Origin: Turritopsis dohrnii
Lineage: Eukaryota; Cnidaria; Hydrozoa; Anthoathecata; Oceaniidae
DNA: 64,000 nt
Direction of reading: 5' to 3'
Assembly (NCBI GenBank): GCA_027922465.2
Contig: BQMF02000062.1
Location: 124,001-188,000 of the forward strand
The position numbers and the translations under genes are program-made. Every line of letters starts with the position of its first letter. Position 1 is the stretch's first letter. Shown here in pieces: positions 12,691-25,900 of this stretch. Below the pieces are notes generated by a model. The model was not told the DNA's origin and did not search any database. It was given only the letters and a program-made list of their open reading frames with translations.

Positions 12691-13200
12691 AAAAGGGGAT
12701 GGGCACAGCAGAAAAGCCTCAATTTGAGCATTCTTTGATTTGCAGTTTTTAACAAATTCGGTTTCTTCTGGGACCGATTTACCCAATTGTCCCAAAAAAG
12801 TTTCCTATTTTTTTTAGAAGTGTAGTGTACTAGTTTGATTGCTGTAATGCTGAAAAAATCAGCTTGGTAATATTCTTAGAAATTGGAAAATGATGAAGGG
12901 GAATTTGGTGTGAAAACATAGGTGAAATTATCTTAAAATGGCGTCAAATATTCAAATATGTAAATAATTTTACCTTCATATTACACCAAACTCATTTTCC
13001 AATTTCTAAGAATATTACCAAGCTGATTTTTTCAGCATTAAAGCAACCAAACTAGTACACTACACTCCTAAAAAAAATTAGGAATTTTTTGGGGGGCAGT
13101 TAGGTAAATCGGTCCCAGAAGAAACCGAATTTGTTAAAAACTGCAAAGCAAAGAATGTTCAAATTGAGGCTTTTCTGCTGTGCCCATCCCCTTTTCCCCT
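12691..13200. repeat. Long near-perfect palindrome (foldback/hairpin), ~240-bp arms
   Basis: The left arm starts AAAAGGGGATGGGCACAGC at 12691; the right arm ends in its reverse complement at 13196. Matching continues through GGTTTCTTCTGGGACCGATT, the TAGTACACTACAC region and TTCTTAGAAATTGGAAAATG, with a few substitutions and small indels, to a centre near 12940. The spacer is under ~40 bp. A transcript would fold into a long double-stranded hairpin. It may be a foldback/MITE-type element; no reading frame is present. Confidence 0.8.
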
Positions 13201-13236
13201 TTTCTCTGAAAGTCTTAATACACTAAACAGTGTAGT

Positions 13237-13545
13237 AGCTAACAAACGAGGTAATAAGAAGTTTTAAACTGATAGGTTTTACTAACAAGAAAAACAATAT
13301 CAAATTTTAAGTATCAATGTATTTTCAGTTAGCATAACTAACTAAAACTTCCACTTTTATTTGATTAATATTTATTCTTTGATGAATTATTTGATATCAT
13401 ATCAAAGAAAACCTATTTTCAAATGTTTATTAGTAGAGTCTCGCAGACTCTAAATCGCAGACTAATTGCCATTTCAGCCGGAGTAGTAGTAGTAGGAGTC
13501 CACGGGTGTTTTAATACGGTATTCGCTTTCGCTGCTACCGTAATA
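13237..13545 (+). repeat. Dispersed repeat, copy B
   Basis: Second copy of the repeat at 1381-1793, same orientation, starting immediately after the palindrome. It shares GTAGCTAACAAACG near the start, TCTCGCAGACTCTAAATCG, GCCGGAGTAGTAGTAG and the terminal TACGGTATTCGCTTTCGC block. It is shorter through internal deletion. The family is not recognised. Confidence 0.6.
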
Positions 13546-13994
13546 ATGCATGAAGCTTCTGAATTTTAAATTACCCACACTTATCAGAACCAGTAAAATC
13601 TGAATTTGAGGCTGGCTTTTTTCAGCTATTGCAGGTGAGGTAAGAAATAAGTGAAAACAATATATATACTTCTAGTAATTTATTAAGTAGCTTCAGAGGC
13701 ATTTACAAAAGAATTCACAATCTGAGCTGAAGTGTTCTTATATTACAAGAAAATATAGGCTCTGGCTATTCTTAATTTTATGGAAGAATGATTTGATTTG
13801 AGGTTGTTTTTATCTAATCCTTGTTTTTTTTTGCCGAATCTGAGGCTTGTGTTCTTATAAAAGAAAATGTTTTTCCAAAAAAAGCATGTAATTTCCATTA
13901 ATGAATGACTTTTTTAATGCTGGAGGATGAAAATTCACTTCAAGTCTTGAAATAGACTTGTTATAATATTAGTAGTTCTTTTGTTTTAAGAACT

Positions 13995-16900
13995 ATGGCA
14001 AGAAATTCTTTGGATTCATCAGTAATACCAGAAGAACACTTACAAGCACCTATTGCCGTGGAATCAGTCACCTTGGAAACAACCGCCATAACTTTAGATG
14101 AGGAAAATGATCTGACTCAATCACCAACTAATGAATCAGACTGTTATTTAAGTAACAACGCCACACTTGCTTTAAATCAAATTCAAAGTTCTAGCAGGAA
14201 AGATGAAACGCCTAGACAAGGTAAACATTATTTTTGAATATTGAGTTCCTATATATATAATCAAACGCAAAAGTCAGTGTATGTATGTGTTGAGTATTGT
14301 GTGTGAACACTTGATAAAATGTCGAAACATCGTGGTATTCATTAATGTGTTTTTCTTGTTTTCTATATATATACATATATATAAAGTTTAATTAACATTG
14401 TATTTCCTCCACCTGTGCTAACTCTTCCTTTAATAAGAAAAATTTATCTAGTTTTTTTTTACTTATATTAGCATGAATGAGCACCTGTTTTTAGTCTCAA
14501 AAGGGGTATTTGAAAACAGGGTTAAAGGGAGCTCTCATTTGTGATTGAATAATGGCCTTGATACAAACGAAGCAGTTTCATAACTCCTTTGTGTATTTGT
14601 GTAATGCAGCTTCACTGGTCCCATGTAAGTTAGTAATGGGACAATCATCATTATGTAAATTTTGTTAGCTGCATCTTGCGTTAGGAATTGGCATAGCTTC
14701 TTTGGTATAACTTCAATCTGCCACTGGCTTTCTTATACCTTAAGGAAGAAACTTTCGCAGGAAGAAAATCGACACTGTTTTTAACATACCCAATTTATTA
14801 TAATAGAAATTCCTAAACTAAAAGGTTGTGCGTAGTCTGTATACTTTCTATTTTCTATGTTTCTCTGGCCCAGATTTGCTGAAAAGATCAGAATGTGGGA
14901 TTAATTAAATCTATTTCAATTACTTTCTTTTTGATTATATACATTAAGTCATGACTCTGATAATAAGCTTCGGATAACATAGGTTGCAACAAGTTTTTTC
15001 TTATCAACTCATAGGGCGAAATATATATGCTAAAATTATCACTTTCCTTCTTCTTCTTCTTCTCCATTCACTTTTATAACCACAGTTCAGTATTGAATTT
15101 TGATCTAACCAAGATAGATAAGAATAGAGGCTAGTCTTCAGTGAAGTAGTACTAGTATTTTTATTTCAATGGAAGACTTTTGGTTTCTGCAAGCTTTTAA
15201 GATGATTCAATAGATAAAACGTTCAATGATGGAAATAAATTGTTTTAGCGAATTAGAATTAGAATTAACGTGTAAAACACAGAAAAAAAGGTGATACCAA
15301 TGTCACGGATGTTTTGTTTTTTATATATTATGTTGATTGGTAATTGAATGCTTTAGAACAGTAAACCATTGAAACTGCGGTTTCAGTGTAAAAGTGAAAC
15401 TTCATTATTGGAAGCCTGTTTGAAGATTTATTTTTAATTAACATCTTGACATTGTGTAGCCCAAGTGAGAAGTGAAAACACATGATTTGATGTACAATCA
15501 TTATGAAGAAAGCCTTTTGACACGAATTTCTTCTTCTAGTGATTCGGTTACGGATGTACATTTTCGCTACCAAAATCTGTTATATTTTTTTTTCATTTGG
15601 GATTTGTAAAGGTCAATTTTTCACATAGTAAGTAATGTGTGTGAACATAGTATTTTTTGAATCAGAGATGTTTATTCTGAATACTTGAATTTAAATTTAT
15701 AAACTGTCATCTTAAGCTGTTCTCTTTTTTGAAAATAACTCCTCTTTCCTAATTTGATATGCTACACATAATAAAGTTAGTAGAGATTTTGGTTGCTTTT
15801 GATAGTTATTTGCTTATAAGTCTACCCCAAAGTATTTTTTATACTGTATATAGTATTAAACTTAGGTTTGACCAATTTTCTTTTCTTCTTTTTTAAACCT
15901 GACAAGTTTCTGCAAGAATAAAGATCATATGTTTATTGTAACGAAATTGCCTTACACATTGATGATATTCAGTTGTTTAAGGGAAAATATTAGTCGCATT
16001 TAGGTAACTTCTCAGTCACTTTTCAACTCCTCTGCAAAAATTATGAGAGATGCCTTATCACTTGTCCACTGTCCACTTGTTTTGTGGTATTCAATTCCAT
16101 TCCACCCTGATTAGTTTGGACAACATTTTTATCTGAGTCTCAGGTTGATGGCAGTTATACCATTGTAATTATTTAGTGTAATGATACGTTTTTGCCATGG
16201 TTGTCAATGGGGAATTTTTGTGAATCTTGCTTGTATTTTACATGGTTGTTGAAATTTGATTTTTTGTTGGTTTTGAGATGTATATAGATGGACCAGGTTG
16301 TGCAAATATTTGAACAAATTCAAAAAAATATTCCTATCCTTGACTCAAAATATTGATTGTTCTTCGAGATCGCAGAAGTAAATTCTCACGAAAAAGTTGA
16401 TTGTAAGCCATTTGCGAAATTAAATTCTCGCGCGAATTTAGATTTTTATAAATTTGCGAAAATAAATTCTCATGAAAAATCCATTTTTTTCGATTTGCAA
16501 AATTGAATTTCTTCCTTTAAGGTAGATCTTTTCAAGTTGGTACTGAAGTTTAGGTGGTGGTTTACAATATTTCCTAAGCACTTATACTCTAACTCAAAGA
16601 CACTATTAATACTTTGTCCTTTGAAACTTGATTATAAACCAGAAGCTTAAACATTTCTAACTAACAACAATTGATAAGTTAGTTGAAGTTATTTTATTTT
16701 ATAATATTTTGACTTGCACGTTCCAGAGGTCATTTTCAGAATAAAATGTTGTGTTCACGTACAGGGTGACCAAAAAAACCCGACCCCCTACCATTAAAAT
16801 GATATATAGCCTGTAAGATCTTCTTTGAACCAAAATGAATAGTTAAACATGAAATCAAAGAGTATAATTCTTTAAAAAGAATCAAACTATAGACTTTTGT

Positions 16901-19900
16901 CACTCGAGACGGTTTCCAAAAAACAGTTTCTGACATCATGATTAGAATATTTGACTCTCCATAACTCTGGCTGTTTCGGATCAATAGACCAGTGACGGGA
17001 CCGATTATCGTGTTGCATAGAAAATGAAGGAGGTTACATCAAACATTTCTTTACAATCAAACTGTAGACTACAACAGTCTTAAATGTTTTTTGTGTACCA
17101 TCCTTTTCACTATTATTCCTGATACAGTAAGGAATGTTCCCTGGTAATTTCATGGTATGATTTTTTTTTTTCTATTTTTTTATGGTTCATTTTTTGTAGG
17201 GGGTCGGGGGTTTTTTGGCCCACCCTGTATATACATAGAAATTATAAAACACTAAAAAGTATCTCAAAACAATAGTTGCTATGATAGCATTAAAACATTA
17301 GCATTAAGAATACTAAATGAAAAGTTTTAATGGCACAGATTTCTCTTGGATGTTAAACAAAGGTCTTAATTGCTTCATAAAGAGTGCCTCTGAGACTTTA
17401 TGTTTGAAACAATTAGCATGCTATCCATGACTCAAAATTCTGAAGTCATTAATGTGTTGTAATATGTCACATACCACATGAGACTTTTCATCTTTACCAC
17501 TATGGTCTTTAATGCGTTCTATGACACAGAACAGTGTTCTAGTTTAGTTTGATCTTTAAGATTAAGGGAGTGTCCATTTCTGGTTGCTGAAAAGAAGACT
17601 GGCATCTCATGGTGATTTGGTAACACCCAGGCATGTTCTTTCGGTGTGGGTGCAGTACTCTGATTATTTCTCGAAATTTTTGCTATCAAAACATTCTATA
17701 CTTTCTTTTGAAAAAGTTTTTTTAGTGCTGCAACATCAATTTCATGCGTTTGAAAATTTGTTCTAAAATTTTTGCAGTGTCATCGTGGATGGTTTCTACT
17801 TAATCGTAGCGGGTTCCACCAGCTCGTAAATATAACAAGTTTAGTTTATATTGACACATCAAACGTTTTAGAACTTATCACTCCCAAGATAACTTCTTGG
17901 TTTTATGGTAAATGCAGAAGGCAAACAAATGTCATTCTAAATGCTAATAAAAACGAGTCATGTGTTTCAAGAAGTTATCAATTATCGGAGTAATTATTTT
18001 GCAATGTGATTTTAACAGCAACAGCATTTTTTTTCTGTAAAATTTCCTCACAGATGCTTTCATCACAGCCATTCCATGATCTGGAACTTTCAAGAAACTT
18101 CTTGCTCATACCATGTGACTAATAGCTACTTTCTTATTGGGAGACAACAAAGTAATTATGCATCAAACACTAATATATTCCGAAATATAAATTATCAGTA
18201 ACTATCAGTATTACTGATTATTACTGCAGGGGTCGAAATAACGTCCGGCTTCCGGCGAAAGCCGGACGAATTCTAATTTAGCCGGACAGTTTATTGGTAG
18301 AAAAATCCTTTTTAGCCGGCTGCATTTTGGAAGTTTTTGATTTAGTAACAGCCTTTTTCCTTTCCTTTTTTACATATATGAATCAATGAAACATTTAGAA
18401 TCACTTTTGCGTATTTCTTTTTCTTTCTATTATTAATAGACAGATTAAGAGCACAGACATTCTCAAAATCATCACGTGATTTCTTCTTTTATAAAAAGAA
18501 CGAGCGTGGTAAAAAAGCGAAGGGAGTTTCCCTGCACATCTCTTTATTTATGTTCTTGCGTAACCCCAGCCAGCTGCTAATGACGTATTTTATCACGAAC
18601 ACGAGTCTGTGTAAATTCTATAAACACTTCTTTATTTTATTAAATCTCAAGTATTTCCTTTTTTTAAATACAATTTCTTCCTTGCAAGAAAATTGTACAC
18701 AAAAAATGTATGCTTTCCGTATGATATTGTATTATAAAGAGACATAACAAAATAAAGAAAATTGTTCGTAATATATTAAGTGAGACTATTTTTTGTTTTG
18801 CGTGACCTAAAGAACAGCAGTTAACATTTGTATCAAAAGATATTCAATTAAAAGAAGTTTCTTCCTTAATTCATTAAGTGTGTTTCTTTTTTTAACCCTG
18901 CTTATATCTTCTTTTTATGACGTAAATTGTGCGTATAAGTGATGAGAAAAGCCTTTAGAATTGCGTTTAAGCTGTTCTACAGGCTTTAAAATCAAAAAAT
19001 TTTGCCCCACTGCCTTATTTCCATACTTAATTCAAACAGCCGGCTACACAAAGTTTTCTTATTTCGACCCCTGTACTGATAAATTTCTGATGAATTACTG
19101 ATTAATTTATCAGTATTATAACTTGTTACGATTATCCCTCAAACCATCACATATGAAGACGGTTTTTAGCCTTGAATGTTAACATTCTCTCTTGCCCATT
19201 TTCCCCAGAGCTCATGAAAAGGCTACAAAATCTCAATAAGGTTTATGCAACAATTTCACTATTTCACTCACCTTTTAATTTTCACACATCTAAGTACGCG
19301 AAAATAGGGCCTTCGTGAAATTTATTCTTCAAGCAACAGATTTGATTGCCATATCTCAATATTTAATTTGATATTAAAAAGAATGACAAAATGCAAGAAT
19401 GTGAATGCTGACTACAATTTTAGCAAGATTGCTATTTATGCTATTCCCTTTTGTTGTCTAGTCCCTGTAATATATAGAACCTTCCTTGCCATTCCATTTT
19501 TTCGGAATATGGAATAATATTAACCAGCTTTATGACATCAATAAACCATTTATAATGATCTATTCTGAAAGCTCTCTACCAGGTACTAATTCTGCTAATA
19601 CAATTTTATTTATCAAATTCCTCGTCAAATTATACATTTACAGAGAAAAGAATATTAGAAAAGTTAAGGTGATTAACAACCAACTGCTATGTTCATCACT
19701 TGTGGTCAAAAGTTGTTTACTTGTTGTTTGTTTGTTTGTGTACCTTGTAGATGGAATTGATGGTTCAGATCAAATGATGAATCCTGGAGCTGCTACACCG
19801 ATGAGCAACGCAGAAATCATGAATTTGCTCATATCAAGGCAAAAACAGGAACAAGAGGAACAGATGAAAAACAATGAAGGAGTCACATACGAAAGGAAAG

Positions 19901-22900
19901 ATGTAAGCATGGTACAATGATATGATGGATCTAATACCAATTCAGCATTTTATATTAGTATTCTTCTACTCATGTCATCATAATTGATTTCAATTTCTTC
20001 TTTCAGGAAGCTTCTGTTGGACATCCAGATGGTAAGCCTAATGAATCAAGATTTTTACAATTATTTTCTTGAACTATAAAATTGGAAATTCTTCCACAAC
20101 ATTTCCTATTCATATCTTGGCATTCCAACAAGTGTAAATTTGGATGACTTCTAATTGCATTTACAACAACAATTTGGTTGTCTGAATGGAATATTTTCAC
20201 CTTTAAAATTTGATTTTTTTTTAGTATTTCTTGATAATGCAGAATTTGATTACAATTTAAAATTAAGGTCACCATGATCAAGTACAATTATATCTCAGTA
20301 TAGAATGTTGGTTTTGGTGGTAAAATTGGCTAAGGTTATCCAAACAAGAAATTAACTGCATAGCTTAGCTAAGATTTATCTGTCACATTAATTTAAAAAT
20401 ATATCTATGATTTCAAGTGTTTGCATTCCATGGTCTTGTAGCATTTTGTCCTGGTTAATGAAGGGTCTATAGGGTGGTTTGAAATGTTTTTTCAGGTAAG
20501 AAATCACCAGTTACTTCTACAGACTTTCGGCAACAAGATGGAATTACTACTTCACCATCAGAGTTTTACGCCACTCTTGAAAACCCAGTCACACAAGCAT
20601 ATGAAGGTATTTTTGTAAACTACGAACTTTTGAAAAAACTTTCATTGAGTTTCTGTCAAAAGTTACTAGCGCAGTTATAGTTAAGTTGTTGTCAGGCTTA
20701 CCATCTATCTGCATAGAGCAGTGGTTGAGTACATTGTAAATTTGAAAAATTCAAGGCGATAGAGGTTCAAGTCTCAGATTCTTCACAAATCAAAAATTGC
20801 AATTCATAATTGCTCCATAGTTGCTTTAAGTATCTGATAGCTTCTACACTCTGTGTAACAAGTTCTTTCATCCACCACCACTTCATAATCTATCCACGAT
20901 ACCTAAGTCTATTTGTTTATATTGGTTATATCTATTTTTAGTTGCTACCTACGTGACTGAAGACGGTCAAAATGGACAAGTGATCATCACAGGAGGTAGT
21001 TCTTTTTCATCTGACTTGCCAACGAGTAGCAGAGGAGCAGTTTCTCTAGGTGAAAATAATATAACAACAATCGAATTACCTGATGGTCAAATACTGTCCC
21101 TTGGTGAAGAAGCGTTGGCACAAATTGCAGGTATGCCAATAAGTTACTGTATTGTTGGTTACTTTTATTTTTACTTGTATTTTTTCGAAGTAAAAATACG
21201 AAGTAAAACAGGAGTTATTACTAATCACTAATAAAAAACGAAGTGCGTTTGGATTAATTATTCATTAGTGTTAAAAAACTAAGCCTGCTAGAGCCATTTT
21301 TCACCTATTTTAATCATGAGGAAAAGTTATAAATTGAGTTTTTATAAGTCTAATGGAATTTTGTTCAACATGATCTTGAATGAAATATTTTGGGTTATTG
21401 TTGATCACCTATAATTAATTGAACCTTTGGCAACCTTTGCCAAATTTTCCTTCATGATGTCTTATTATGGATTGGAGAACAACAGCAAAGCCAACCACGA
21501 CAAAAGTTTTTACGAAAACACATATTCACTAATTTCTGTCCTAAACCTATGAAACGATGTGCAAAGGAAAAAAAATTGATTACTTATAATCGTAAAGAGT
21601 ATTGTTTGCAGCACATCTCGCAATAAGCTCTTCTCCATATCTGTTCCGGTTCGGTAAAATACGCAATTCATATTTCGTAAAAACATGAAAACGAGGTTTA
21701 TTATGAACAATTTCAAATTTCTAGCGGTAGAAAGCAACACTTTAGTTGAATTAAAGTCTTGTTTATGTTTGTTTTAACAAAAAAATAAAGCAGTTTCAAG
21801 CATCACTGTCTGAAGGAAAAAACATGAAATCGTTTGAAGACTTGGGAGCGCAGTGCGTTCGTGAGTTAATTAAGAAGAATAGACAATAATCAGGGGCTAA
21901 TACAGGATTTGAATTTGGGCGGCGGTAGCCGCACATTGAGCCTGACGAGCGAAGCGAGTCAGACGAACAAATGCAGCTGGGGGTCAGGGGGCGCTGTAAG
22001 CCCCCTCTGTGGGGTCCGGGGGCGAAGCCCCGAAAAATTTTCGATTTGAGGGCCTAGAATGGTCTAAAATGTGTTCTATTTTAACATACTATACATATTC
22101 TTAGTCCCTTAAAACTTTCTCATTTCTTGTTATTCGTGTCGCTACAGTTTTTCCTGTAAAATCTTCAAATGTTCTTCGAAATTCAATCACGCGAATCGGC
22201 GTGTTTACCTTCCGCCATTTTTGATTTCCTTACTTTGTGTATATTTTACAGGACTATATAATCATTTCGAAAGTTTCAGTTCGTAAAGTAATCACCTAGC
22301 CTTGGTAACCAGGTACGGAAACCTCACAGAGTGCCCTTCTTTCCCAGCGCTTCTTCTCTGCTTTACGCTAAATCGTAAGTCTGATTTAGCGCAAAAGAGA
22401 GAAGAAGCGACGGTAACGAGGTTGTCTTTCCGCTTTAAAATAAGATGAACGAGTTTTGTTTCTCCTCACGATTCCTTTTTTCCCTTTCTTTCGTTTTGCT
22501 CTTCTCACATTCTTTTTTTACCTTTTCAAAAAAAAATTTTTCCCTTTTTTTTTTGAATTTGGGCGCCTCGATCTTGGCGCCCAATAGCGGTTACCGCTAT
22601 GAAATTTGACCTGTATTAGCCCCAGATAATATATTTTAACAAACAAAACAAACCCTTAAATAGGTATCTAATTACAAGGGCAGCCTTGAAGAAAATGAAA
22701 ATATATTTAGTAAATAAAATAAAATAGTACATTTCAGTAAATTACAGTAAAATTAATAGCATAAACAGTATACTCTCTATATTATCTCTATATTAAGAGA
22801 AAATGCCAGATACAATGGCAGACCTTATTCTACACGTTTATGCTAAATTCTATCGTATTACAAGTGCTAACACTACAAATCAAACACCTTTCAGTTCTGA

Positions 22901-25900
22901 AGAAGACATAAACACCTACAGGGAGAGTGCTTAACCATTCCCTGCAGCACTGACCTAAGAATAACACCACCATTTTCGTTCATTCAGTTATACAGTTATC
23001 TACTCATCAGCACTGTAAAATACAAACACATTTTACTGCAAAATACACAATATAAAAAGTTCAAATCCTTCCAGTTTTTTCACGAAGGCTTCATTAAGAA
23101 AATCGGAACAGCATCTAATAATAAATATTGTTTTCTTGATGCTCGTGTGAAAGCTTCAATGAAAAACAAGTTGTACAAAGTATTAGTCAAATTGTATCTG
23201 GTGACGTTGTTGCTGCTGCATGTACATGTCCAGCAGGCACTGGACTTGGTGGTTTTTAACATTGTAACCGTACCAGTGGTGAATTGTTTGCAATGGAAAA
23301 GTACAACCACAAAGGCTTGAGGGAGATGACATCTGCTTATTGTACTTCAAGATTATCATCTTGGAATGTATTCGGCATGTAAGGCTGCCCCATGGAGTTG
23401 AACAAGACATACGAATGGAAGTTTTAACAGACAACAATGTCGTTACAGCTGAACCTGCACGTAACTCATCACCAGGAATATCACACATATCATCCCTTCA
23501 ATACAATATCAAAGTGAAATGGATGGATCATTTATGTTTCGTCCCTTTCTGTTTCTAAATCAGGAATACACAACATAAACAAGGGGTCAAAGTGCATCTG
23601 ACCTCTGATATCAACTATGAAAATTCAAAATAGCAGCATCAAACTTCTATATTGCATGTAGAATTATCTTCAAAGTTGAAAGCCAAGTATTACATCCAAA
23701 AAAGGCTCCACACTCTAATCCACTGAAATATTTTTTCTTTTTTGCTACATCCTTACTATTACTTGTCTCTACTATCATTCCTTTTTCATCCATGAGTTAA
23801 ATATTTTTGACATTAAAATGCCACAATTAAGTAAATATCAGTAGATTATGAGCTCACATAATAAACCTCGTTTTCACGATTTTAAGAAATATGAATTGTG
23901 TATTTTACCGAACCGGAATATATATGGAAAAGAGCTTATTGAAAATATGGCATTACCAAAAGTTCATTAAGTTTAATAAGCTATTTAACTGTAAAAAACA
24001 TGAAACACATCAGATAGTTTTAGAGGTTTAGCCTGTCTGCAACATTAACATTTTAGGCTTTTTATGTAACTCAGATGAAGGACACAAGCTAATACTCCAC
24101 AAAACCACGGTGCTTTAATCATTTTGAAGTTGTGAAAAAACAAATTTTGCAATGGAATATTTTAACCAGAAGATTTCCTTTTATAATTGTCTAAGTGCGA
24201 TAACTATAGACTGAGTTCTGTTTTTTAGGTTATATAAATAAATGTTTCTAAATAGGAATTTCATCATCGTTGTCAACACAATAATAATGCAATGATAGTG
24301 TTGCAATGTGTTGGTATCATAAAGCTCTTGTTGAATAACAACGTTTACGATGACACTGACTCTTGTTTCATTTTCTATATATATTTCTTTTCATTTCTGA
24401 AGGCCTTGGAAATAATTTTCCTGGAGGTTCAATTCAACTGGCAACAGCTCAAAGTGTAGATGGTACCCAACAAGTACAGTATATAATCAAACAGAGTCCA
24501 GCCACAAAAGATAACCATTATGAAAGCCAGCATATAGCAGAAAAGAAAACATACCAATGTGAAATTGATAATTGTAGCAAGCAGTTCTCTACACCATATC
24601 GATTGAAAGCCCATGGAAGAACTCATTCAGGTTTTTTCACTTTTTACATCATAATTTCTATGTTTATGTCTAGATTGTGTTCTACCTATTTCACTCCTTA
24701 TTAAGGTGATACATACACATGTTATGTCTGCAGAAAACCATTTGGTTCACAAAGTGACCTGCAGAAGCATTCTAAAACACATCTTGGTCAAAAGGAATTT
24801 GTATGTGAGGTTGATGGCTGCAAGAAAGAATATACAACTGCCCACCATTTGAAGGTGATTGTTTTCATTTTAAACGGTATTACCAAACGGACTGTATTAT
24901 GAGATGGCACTTAGCTGTGAGAGCATATCTCACTACTGATATCCTCAGGGTGGTTTCGAATCCATGACAATCTGATCGTCGTGAGTTCTACACCTTATCC
25001 CCTTACTCCATCCGTAGTTACAAATGTTCTTCAAAGAATTGGTTTTACAACTAAGATGAAAAGCTCCAATAAGTTAAAACGACCTAAGAGGGACAAGTAG
25101 TGTTTACTGACAATGACAATGTCTTCTTGGTTTAAAATTCTGCTGAAAATCCTCATATCGTCAATAACTTCACTAATTTCACAAAATGTACAAAGAAATC
25201 ACACAACTTCAACATTTGGTTACAAAAGCTGACACAGCAACTGGCCAGACATGAACCAGACCATAACTATTGAAAACTCTTTAGTGTGGAAACCGTATTA
25301 TAAGGAGCAGTTGTTCGTTTTTCTCTCATCTTTTCTGTGTTTTGATCACTTGTAAATAAGTTTTTCAGTTCTTAAGCTCCCACCATCTTAAGGTTAGTTC
25401 ATCTTCTCGACGCAAGCAGCTGACTTCACGAAAGAGATACGTATGTATTTCTCTAACTAACCGAAAGCCAGTGTGTAATCGGTGGATGGCTCTTGATAAA
25501 CTGTTTTTAAAGCGCGTCACGGTTGAATATCGAGCTATGACAGTTGATTGTCACACCATCGCTGTGACTTGAAAAACTGCTCTATCATGAAAAACTCCTC
25601 TCTCCGTCATCAAACTAAGTACGGTAATCAGAATATATTCAGCCAGTTCAATACATGACTCAGAACATGACCTGGGAAATTCTCAATTAATTGGATGATT
25701 TGTGATGACTTTGTTTTTCATTGTTAGGTTCATAAGCGACAGCATAGTGGTGAACGTCCATTCGTTTGTGAATGGGAAGGTTGTGGGAAGATGTTCACTA
25801 CTGGCTATGGTCTGAAATCACATTTTCGAACCCACACAAATGAACGACCATATAAATGTCACGAACCCATGTGCACAAAAGCTTTCAAAACAAGTGGCGA

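Larger units (their letters stand above)
14221..19750 (+). other. Intron 1 of the ZNF143-like gene
   Basis: A 5.5-kb GT-AG intron containing the mariner-like MITE at 16762-17227 and the hAT-like MITE at 18227-19073. The rest is AT-rich with no coding signal; short open frames within it have no supporting motifs. Confidence 0.7.
21621..23941. mobile_element. Composite element with ~85-bp inverted repeats, intron 5 of the ZNF143-like gene
   Basis: An inverted repeat (left 21621-21705, right 23857-23941) shares AATAAACCTCGTTTTCA and TTTTACCGAACCGGAA at ~87% identity by eye. It encloses a nested hAT-like MITE (21891-22625) and the remnant of a SWIM-type zinc finger gene. The inverted repeats may be the ends of a transposon that carried the SWIM gene or two copies of a smaller repeat. 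No clean target duplication was found. Confidence 0.55.
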
